Shown here piece by piece: positions 1 through 5,014 of a DNA stretch of 8,448 nt. Both the position numbers and the translations under genes were made by a program. The notes under the pieces are model-generated. The model saw only the letters and a program-made list of their open reading frames with translations, did not search any database and had not been told where the DNA came from. The stretch is taken from the NCBI GenBank assembly GCA_012032575.1, contig JAAUSP010000321.1, forward strand, positions 1 to 8,448, given 5' to 3'. Positions within the stretch are counted from its first letter, which is position 1. Every line of letters starts with the position of its first letter. The DNA is from Anaerolineales bacterium (GTDB lineage Bacteria; Chloroflexota; Anaerolineae; 4572-78; J111).

Positions 1-409
1 AGAGGTGATTCGGCCCCAGCACCGCCACCGAACTGGCGTAGCTCAGTCCGCGCACCTGCCCCTGCGCCTGGCGAACCGCCTCAAAAATATTGACCGTCCC
101 CACCACATTGACCCGCGCCCCCAGAGCCGGATTAGCCCGGCAGAAGGGGACCTGCAAGCCGGCCAGGTGAATAATATGCGTCACCTGTTCCTGCTCAACC
201 AGGGTTTGCAGCGCCTTCAAATCGGTAATATCAAGCTGAACAAAGGAAATCCGGGCCAGTTGTGCCGGGGTCATCATCAGGCCGGGCCGAACCGGGTCGG
301 TGGTCAAGTCGGTGGCGATCACCCGCACCCCTTCGGCGACCAGGTTACGCAAAACCCAGGCCCCAATGCAGCCCATCGAGCCGGTGAGGAGAAAGGTTTC
401 GGCGCTCAT
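1..409 (-). CDS. NAD-dependent epimerase/dehydratase, extended SDR family (partial, 3' end off window)
   Basis: The reading frame starts at ATG 409-407 and runs without a stop through the left edge, so about 136 N-terminal residues are visible. The protein opens with MSAETFLLTGSMGCIG, whose TGxxGxxG glycine-rich loop is the NAD(P)-binding signature of extended short-chain dehydrogenases. It continues with a conserved Asp after the second strand (IATDL), an LDITD segment, a THIIHLAG strand and a YASSVAVLG strand. The catalytic YxxxK lies beyond the edge, so activity cannot be judged. The start is 2 nt after the TAA of the upstream hydrolase gene, with only a weak purine-rich stretch (GGAAGAG) before it, which suggests translational coupling in one operon. 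The substrate is probably a sugar, nucleotide-sugar or sugar acid by family, but it is not determinable here. Confidence 0.88.
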   Translation of the reverse strand, partial: MSAETFLLTGSMGCIGAWVLRNLVAEGVRVIATDLTTDPVRPGLMMTPAQLARISFVQLDITDLKALQTLVEQEQVTHIIHLAGLQVPFCRANPALGARVNVVGTVNIFEAVRQAQGQVRGLSYASSVAVLGPNHL

Positions 410-411
410 CG

Positions 412-1275
412 TTAGCGCTCTTCCGCGCAGGGATTGGTCAGTTGGCCCAGCCCCTCGATTTCAATGATGACAACATCCCCGTCTTTCAAAAAGATTTTGG
501 GGTTGCGGAAAACACCAACGCCATCCGGTGTGCCGGTGGTGATGACATCGCCCGGCAGCAGGCTGAAAGCGCGGGTAATGTAAGCAATCAGATGAGGTAT
601 GCGGAAGATCATCTCCGAAGTGTTCGAGTTTTGCAGAACCGTCTCGTTGACCGTGCAGCGAATTGCCAGCGCTTGCGGGTCGGGAATCTCGTCGGCTGTG
701 ACCAGGTACGGCCCCAGGGGACAAAACGTATCCAGCGATTTGCCCCGCACCCACTGGCCGTCGCTGAATTGCAGGTCGCGCGCACTCACATCGTGGCAGA
801 TGGTATAGCCGGCCACGTAATCCAGGGCCTCGGCTTCGGTCACATTGCGGGCTGTCCGGCCCATGACCACCGCCAATTCGGCTTCAAAATCCACCTGTTT
901 GGTTAAAGCCGGGTCCCAGCGAATGGTCTCCCCCGGCCCGATGATGGCGGTTGAAAATTTGGTAAAGATAAGCGGCGCTTTGGGCGGCTCGACTTTTTGC
1001 TCGCGGCAGTGGTCCATATAGTTTAAGCCAATCGCCACCACTTTGGAGGGGTTCGCAATGGGAGCCAGAAGTTTGACCTCAGCCAAAGCGGCATCGGGCG
1101 TGGCGCTGTGTTCAAGCTGCCGGGCCAGGGTCAGGGCGGCTTCGCCTTGTTGGAGAAAAGTCAACATATCGGCGGGTAGGTGACCGTCACTGGCGCGGGT
1201 CAGGTCAATCACGTCATTTTCACGCACCAGACCCAGCCGAGCGCCTTCACCCAGAGTAAATCTGATAAGTTTCAT
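412..1275 (-). CDS. Fumarylacetoacetate hydrolase (FAH) family protein
   Basis: This is a complete 287-residue protein, the normal length for bacterial FAH-family enzymes (2-keto-acid hydrolases, decarboxylases and isomerases acting on C-C bonds beside a carbonyl). Residues 1-70 form the small N-terminal domain and 75-285 the FAH catalytic fold. Visible family marks are GLNYMDH (83-89), the metal-binding DFEAELAVV with Glu131 and Glu133, HDVSARD with Asp162, GKSLDTFCPLGP with Lys179, and the late GTPDGVG loop. These are the expected divalent-metal ligands and active-site Lys, so it should be active. The start ATG at 1275 is preceded by AGAGGTG about 6 nt upstream, and a strong promoter lies at 1325-1353. 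It is the first gene of a unit with the downstream epimerase. That pairing fits a sugar-acid or keto-acid degradation step, but the substrate is not identifiable from sequence alone. Confidence 0.93.
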   Translation of the reverse strand: MKLIRFTLGEGARLGLVRENDVIDLTRASDGHLPADMLTFLQQGEAALTLARQLEHSATPDAALAEVKLLAPIANPSKVVAIGLNYMDHCREQKVEPPKAPLIFTKFSTAIIGPGETIRWDPALTKQVDFEAELAVVMGRTARNVTEAEALDYVAGYTICHDVSARDLQFSDGQWVRGKSLDTFCPLGPYLVTADEIPDPQALAIRCTVNETVLQNSNTSEMIFRIPHLIAYITRAFSLLPGDVITTGTPDGVGVFRNPKIFLKDGDVVIIEIEGLGQLTNPCAEER

Positions 1276-1291
1276 GAGTTACACCTCTGTT

Positions 1292-1307
1292 AATTGGTCA
1301 ATTGGTA
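1292..1307. repeat. Two-copy octamer repeat AATTGGTC in the 5' leader of the FAH gene
   Basis: Two adjacent near-identical 8-bp units (AATTGGTC, then AATTGGTA) lie in the leader of the FAH gene. An overlapping short inverted repeat TGGTC/GACCA occupies 1295-1299 and 1309-1313. This is the smallest example of the 7-8 bp tandem units seen at the other junctions of the window. It could also be an operator half-site pair just downstream of the transcription start. No function is proven. Confidence 0.4.
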
Positions 1308-1324
1308 AGACCATTTGTCCTTCG

Positions 1325-1353
1325 ACTATAACATACAGTCGAGAGACTGTCAA
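1325..1353 (-). promoter_or_regulatory. Sigma70-type promoter for the FAH gene
   Basis: Read on the minus strand there is a perfect -35 TTGACA (1353-1348), a 17-bp spacer and a -10 TATAGT (1330-1325), which matches TATAAT at five of six positions. Transcription should begin near 1318, giving a leader of about 43 nt before the ATG at 1275. The -35 hexamer lies inside the left copy of an 11-bp direct repeat (1347-1357) that flanks the palindromic element. Confidence 0.72.
1335..1350. promoter_or_regulatory. Candidate operator: palindrome in the promoter spacer
   Basis: ACAGTC-GAGA-GACTGT is a perfect 6-bp inverted repeat with a 4-nt centre. It fills most of the spacer between the -10 and -35 boxes of the FAH promoter and overlaps the -35. 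A repressor bound here would block RNA polymerase. No regulator gene is in the window, and a 6-bp palindrome can occur by chance, so this is only a candidate. Confidence 0.35.
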
Positions 1354-1357
1354 TAAC

Positions 1358-1487
1358 AGGTTACGCGGTGAGCCTAAGCATGTCATTTCGACCGGAGGGA
1401 GAAATCCCTAATACCTCGTCTGGCAAGAGGAGTTTTGAGGGATTTCTCGGCCTCTGGCCTCGAAATGACATGTGGGCTGCGTAACTC
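1358..1487. mobile_element. MITE-like palindromic element flanked by 11-bp direct repeats
   Basis: A 130-bp non-coding element with nested inverted repeats. The ends are GTTACGC (1360-1366) and GCGTAAC (1479-1485). Inside them are a perfect 13-bp arm CATGTCATTTCGA (1379-1391) with its complement (1460-1472), and an 11-bp arm GAGAAATCCCT (1399-1409) with its complement (1438-1448). The element is bounded exactly by the direct repeat CTGTCAATAAC at 1347-1357 and 1488-1498, as expected of a target-site duplication. It has no coding capacity, so it would need a transposase supplied elsewhere. The TCATTTCGA...GAGAAATCCC type of palindrome is, from memory, a common dispersed repeat in several bacterial genomes. 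It could instead be a REP-like structural repeat. Confidence 0.62.
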
Positions 1488-1516
1488 CTGTCAATAACGA
1501 CCCTTTATGCTATAAT
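1488..1516 (+). promoter_or_regulatory. Sigma70-type promoter for the lipoprotein gene
   Basis: CTGTCA (1488-1493, four of six matches to TTGACA), a 17-bp spacer and a perfect TATAAT (1511-1516) form a good promoter. Transcription should start near 1523. The ATG at 1515 overlaps the -10 box and would be outside the transcript, which argues for a later translation start. The -35 lies in the right copy of the 11-bp duplication. Confidence 0.65.
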
Positions 1517-1544
1517 GCCGGGGTTGATGAATGGAGATAAATTA

Positions 1545-2705
1545 TTGATTACCAAACTATCTTGGGTTGGACTGGGTCTGTGGCTGCTGCTTCTGAATGG
1601 GTGCGATTACGCCACCCCGGTTGACGGCCCCCAGTCCGCGTCACCGCCCGCTTCAACCGCTGCGCCGACACCGAAACCAGCACCCGGCCGGGTCAGCGGC
1701 TCGATCTGTTACCCCGGCGACAAAAATCCGTCGGTTGTGCTCTATCTGAAAAACACCGCGACCGGCACACTGATCCAACAAGAAATTCTGCCGAGCCAAC
1801 CCCGTTACAGCCTGACCGTCCCCCCCGGCGAATACACTGCCTACGCCCTGACCATCGGCACCGAAGTGGCCGGCATTTATTCCGACACCGATCACCGGCC
1901 CCGACCCTTCCGAGTTGAAAGCGGCCAGACCACGACCAACATTGACCTGTGCGATTGGTACAATTCCCCCGGCCGCGTCGCCCCCGCTCCCAACGCTGCC
2001 GCCGACGCGGTGACGGTGACGACGGTACAAAAAACGAATGTTTTTGCCGGCCCCGGTCTGCGTTATGGTCCGGTGGGGTTTGCCCCGCCACTGGCCTCGG
2101 CCCCGGCTTTGCGACGCAACAAGGATGGCTCGTGGCTGAAAATTCCCTACCCGCTGAATGATGGAGCAGCCTGGATTTATGCCCCGCTCACCCAGGTGGC
2201 CGGCCCACTGGAGGATTTGCGAGAGGCGGCTGAACCTGCCTTGCCTCTGCCTGCCAAACTATCACCGGCCAAAGACGTATTTATGCCAACGGCCTGGAGC
2301 GCTTCGGGCAACGAGGCCATTGTTCACTTTAAGGGTGTCTTTAAAGATGCGGAGGGCCGGCCGGTGAATGGCTTCAGCGTGCTGGCCGATAACGGCACCT
2401 GGAGCGTCGTTTCCCATCCCGGCGGGCCAAGCCGCTGGTATCCCGACCAGCGCCCCGGCCAATGGGACATTATCCTGACCAACCCCACCGACGCCGCCGG
2501 CTGGTGGACTCTGACCGTTGTCACCTACGATTGCCCCCACTTTGACGACGGTTTCGACGCCCAGTGCAAAGAGTTCACCCGCCTCTCGGAAAACCACCTG
2601 GTCAAAATTGTCTACCCCGACGAAACGGTTATCAACGCCGATTGGGTCTGCCAGCGCGATTGCAATAAAGGGACTTACATCAATCGCTACTGGTCCAGGC
2701 CATAA
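1545..2705 (+). CDS. Secreted lipoprotein with SH3-like domain, function unknown
   Basis: I choose the TTG at 1545 (386 residues) because GGAG sits 8 nt upstream and the in-frame ATG at 1515 lies within the -10 box; the ATG at 1527 would be almost leaderless. From this start the protein has a short basic N-terminus, a hydrophobic core (WVGLGLWLLLL) and a lipobox LLNGC, so it should be lipid-anchored outside the cytoplasm. Next come a Pro/Ala/Thr-rich linker, a beta-sandwich-like stretch (GRVSGSICYPGDKNPSVVLY to PPGEYTAYAL, resembling carboxypeptidase-regulatory or prealbumin-type folds), and a bacterial SH3-like domain (VTVTTVQKTNVFAGPGLRYG to GAAWIYAPLTQV). A C-terminal domain of about 130 residues (GVFKDAEGRPVNGFSVLADN onward) is Gly/Trp-rich with four late cysteines. 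That last domain I recognise only as a style seen in Chloroflexota surface proteins. A role in cell-wall or ligand binding is a guess. Confidence 0.85.
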   Translation: MITKLSWVGLGLWLLLLNGCDYATPVDGPQSASPPASTAAPTPKPAPGRVSGSICYPGDKNPSVVLYLKNTATGTLIQQEILPSQPRYSLTVPPGEYTAYALTIGTEVAGIYSDTDHRPRPFRVESGQTTTNIDLCDWYNSPGRVAPAPNAAADAVTVTTVQKTNVFAGPGLRYGPVGFAPPLASAPALRRNKDGSWLKIPYPLNDGAAWIYAPLTQVAGPLEDLREAAEPALPLPAKLSPAKDVFMPTAWSASGNEAIVHFKGVFKDAEGRPVNGFSVLADNGTWSVVSHPGGPSRWYPDQRPGQWDIILTNPTDAAGWWTLTVVTYDCPHFDDGFDAQCKEFTRLSENHLVKIVYPDETVINADWVCQRDCNKGTYINRYWSRP

Positions 2706-2720
2706 TCCTCTTAGCTAAAA

Positions 2721-2780
2721 CGTGTTGCGTGTTGCGTGTTCCGTTCGCTTTGCCTTACGCAACACGCAACACGCAACACG
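2721..2780. repeat. 20-bp perfect inverted repeat of heptamer GTGTTGC between convergent genes
   Basis: CGTGTTGCGTGTTGCGTGTT (2721-2740) is matched perfectly by its reverse complement at 2761-2780, with a 20-nt loop. Each arm is itself a tandem array of a 7-bp unit. It lies between the 3' ends of the lipoprotein gene and cobA, where a bidirectional transcription stop is expected. There is no T-run after the stem on either side, so it is not a canonical intrinsic terminator. The same heptamer recurs at 4936-4970. Confidence 0.8.
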
Positions 2781-2792
2781 CATCACGAGTAA

Positions 2793-3571
2793 TTATTCCT
2801 CCATCGGCGCAAAGCCCGAGGCATCGCCTTCGGGTTGAAACCAGGCCAATTGATCGGCCAGCGTCGCCACTTCGCCGATGACGATGATGGCCGGAGTGGG
2901 CAGTTTGTGGCTGTGGATAGCCTCCGGCAGGTCCCCCAGGGTTGTCCGCAGCACCCGCTGGTAATCGGTGGTGGCCCAACTGATGACTGCCGTCGGGGTA
3001 TCGGCGCCCGGCCGGCCCCGATCAACTCGGCGCAGATGTCGGCAATGTGTTTGACCGCCATCAGCAGGATGAGGGTGGGAATGCGGGCCAGCACGGCCCA
3101 GTCGGTGGTGCTGCCCGGTTTGGTCGGGTCTTCGTGGCCGGTGACGACGGCAAACGAAGTCACCAAGCCCCGGTGCGTCACCGGAATCCCGGCATAAGCC
3201 GGCGCGGCCAGCACCGAGGAAACCCCCGGCACAATCTCAAAACAAAGTCCCGCTTCGGCCAGGGCCAACACTTCTTCCCCGCCCCGGCCAAAAACAAAGG
3301 GATCGCCCCCTTTCAGGCGGACCACCTGCTTGCCGGCCTTGACCCGCTCGACCAGCAGATGGTTAATTTGCGCCTGCGTCATCACGTGCCGATCCGGCCC
3401 CTTGCCGACAAAAATCAGCTCGGCCTCCGGCGGCACCTCTTGCAGCAGTTCTTGCGCAATCAAGCGGTCGTACAGCACCACCTCGGCCCGGCGCAATAAA
3501 TTCAAGCCCCGCACCGTAATCAGATCGGCCCGGCCCGGCCCCCCGCCGACTAAATATGCTTTACCAGCCAT
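2793..3571 (-). CDS. cobA: Uroporphyrinogen-III C-methyltransferase (SUMT), with one frameshift
   Basis: CobA uses two S-adenosylmethionine to convert uroporphyrinogen III to precorrin-2, the entry to both sirohaem and cobalamin. The N-terminal part shows the family marks [53 protein letters not shown] and GIPVTHRG. The frame breaks after ELIGAGRAP. One base is missing near 3001, and restoring it gives a normal C-terminus ([13 protein letters not shown] ... [20 protein letters not shown]) that ends at TAA 2793-2795, for 259 residues in all. Read literally, the frame instead runs on into a nonsense tail. I take ATG 3571 as start, with AGGAG 6 nt upstream; a TTG one codon earlier is less likely. 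There is no fused uroporphyrinogen-III synthase. It is the last gene of the run, and the hairpin at 3590-3660 lies between it and the gene before. Confidence 0.9.
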
Positions 3572-3589
3572 CAAAAACTCCTAATAATT

Positions 3590-3660
3590 GAATGGCGAAT
3601 GGGCGAATGGCGAATCTCTTTCATTCGCCATTCGCCTATTCGCTTATTCGCCATTCGCCT
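3590..3660. repeat. Hairpin of 7/8-bp unit GAATGGC(G) overlapping a gene end
   Basis: The left arm at 3596-3615 pairs with 3623-3642 at 19 of 20 positions, with a tight 7-nt loop (CTCTTTC); extra copies of the unit extend to 3590 and 3660. The array is shared with coding sequence: the last residues of the precorrin-2 dehydrogenase domain (QANGE) and its TAA at 3644-3646 are made of repeat units. The cobA ribosome-binding site begins about 10 bp from the left end of the array, so the structure may protect or separate the two messages. Confidence 0.78.
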
Positions 3661-4983
3661 GATTTAGCCACCCCGCAATCCGATCCCGCACCTGCCTGGC
3701 TGTCACGGGGCTTTCGCCCAGGCTGCTGACTGCCACCACCAACCCCTCCTGCGATGCACCGCCGGGACGTGAAAATTGCCTTCTTCGGGTTGGTCGGCTA
3801 CATTGCACAGCAGTCCCAGTTGGTTCGCCTCGGCGGCGACCTGGGCGTTGACCACCCGCTGATTGGTGGCAGCAAAAACCAGCCGCGTGCCGGTCACGTC
3901 GCCCGATTGAAAAGGCCGGCGCTCCCACTGAATCTGCCCGGTCTCGGCCCAGGCTTGCAGTTGCGGCGTAGCTTCGGGGCTGACCAGACGGACAACTCCT
4001 CCCGCCGCCAGCACCCCTCGCGCCTTCCGCTCCCCCACCGGCCCCCCGCCGACGACGAGCGCTTGCTGGTCGGTCATATTAATCAATGATACTGGATAAA
4101 CACTCCGTGCAGGGGTGCAGGGTGCGGGGGTGCGGGGGTGAAATTTTTCTTCCGCTCCCCTGCTCCTCTGTTCCTCTGCTCCCCTCCCGGCCTCATACCC
4201 GCGCGGCGTCACCAAGTGGTCGGCCAAAACATAGCTCTGGCTGTTGCCGACTAAAACCAGGGTAAACATGTCTACCTGGGTTGGCTGCAACTCGGCCAGG
4301 GTGGTCAAGTCAATTCGCTCTTCGGGCCGGGTGACGTGGTGGACAATCGCCACCGGGGTGGTGGCCGGACGGTAAGCCAGCAAAATTTCGATAGCCCGTT
4401 GTAACTGCCAGTCCCGCTTCTGGCTGCGGGGATTATAAAAAGCCACCACAAAATCACCCCAGGCCGCCGCTTGCAGCCGCCGCTCGATGACCGGCCAGGG
4501 GGTGAGAAGGTCGCTCAGGCTGATGGTGCAGAAGTCATGGCCCAGCGGCGCGCCCAACCGAGCGGCGGCGGCCTGAACCGCACTAATGCCGGGAAATACC
4601 TCCACCTCCGGCTCCTGTCCCGACCAGCCCTGCCGGCGCAAAACCTCAAACACCGGGCTGGCCATCGCATAAATGCCGATGTCGCCGCTGCTGATCAGGG
4701 CCACGTGCCGGCCCGAAGCGGCCAAATCTACCGCTTGCTGCGCCCGCTCCATTTCGCTGCCCATCGGGCTGATGATGATTTGCTGCTCTGGCCGCAGGAT
4801 AGGCCGCACCTGTTCGATGTAAACCTTGTAGCCGATAACAGTTTCGGCGGCACGGAGGGCAGCCTGGGCCGCCAGAGTCATCTGCTGCAAATCGCCGGGG
4901 CCAATACCGATGAGGGAGAGGAGGGGGTGAGGCATATTGCGTGCTGTATGTTGCGTGTTGCGTGTTGTATCTACCGGGGTCAT
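3644..4983 (-). CDS. cbiH: CbiH (cobalt-precorrin-3 C17-methyltransferase) fused to Met8/CysG-like precorrin-2 dehydrogenase, with one frameshift
   Basis: The first ~245 residues after the N-terminal extension are a C17-methyltransferase, the ring-contraction enzyme. Marks are LIGIGPGDLQQMT, GYKVYIEQV, SSGDIGIYAMASPVFEVL, FPGISAVQAAAARLGAPLG, FYNPRSQKRDW and VTPRGYE. A repeat-encoded linker follows, then an NAD-binding domain (ALVVGGGPVGERKARGVLAAGG ... LVFAATNQRVVNAQVAA ... NVADQPEEGNFHVPA) typical of precorrin-2 dehydrogenase. One base is missing near 3754-3755; restoring it gives a continuation SQEGLVVAVSSLGESPVTARQVRDRI to TAA 3644, 446 residues from ATG 4983. I favour ATG 4983 (AAGGA 7 nt upstream). 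ATG 4998, five codons earlier, is possible, and ATG 4935 matches the usual CbiH start but has no ribosome-binding site. The dehydrogenase has its own internal ATG but no site before it, so true read-through fusion is likely. It lacks the C-terminal SUMT part of CysG, which is the separate cobA. Confidence 0.87.
4107..4184. repeat. Two adjacent octamer arrays encoding the CbiH-dehydrogenase linker
   Basis: Positions 4107-4140 are TGCAGGGG/TGCGGGGG units (8 bp, one of 7) and 4153-4184 are four 8-bp units of TGCTCCTC type. On the coding strand they read as GRGAEEQRSRGAEE and FHPRTPAPCTPARS, a charged then Pro-rich linker with no stop codon. The two units are unrelated to each other and to the arrays elsewhere, but share the period. 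Confidence 0.72.
4936..4970. repeat. Five heptamers (GTTGCGT type) in the N-terminal coding region of cbiH
   Basis: Five consecutive 7-bp units read ATTGCGT, GCTGTAT, GTTGCGT, GTTGCGT, GTTGTAT. They share a 17-bp stretch with the hairpin arm at 2724-2740. On the coding strand they encode roughly TTRNTQHTARN, an extension that precedes the conserved CbiH start. No inverted partner is nearby. Confidence 0.72.
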
Positions 4984-4986
4984 TAT

Positions 4987-5014
4987 TTCATCCTTCATCC
5001 TTCCGCCTTCATCC
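4987..5014. repeat. Four heptamers (GGATGAA) carrying stop, ribosome-binding and start signals
   Basis: On the minus strand this is GGATGAA, GGCGGAA, GGATGAA, GGATGAA. The TGA that ends cbiFG (5011-5009) lies in the first unit. Candidate starts ATG 4998 and 4991 and the AAGGA site for ATG 4983 lie in the later ones. Each GGATGAA unit contains both a Shine-Dalgarno-like GGA and an ATG, so the array acts as a ready-made reinitiation zone. ATG 4991 is out of frame with the other two. Confidence 0.68.

Noticed and set aside
442..906. Plus-strand open frame opposite the FAH gene
   Set aside because: It is a shadow of a clearly functional FAH gene and has no ribosome-binding site or recognisable domain.
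2721..2780. Classical rho-independent terminator
   Set aside because: The stem is strong but there is no T-run after it on either strand, and the 20-nt loop is large. It is kept as a repeat with possible terminator activity.
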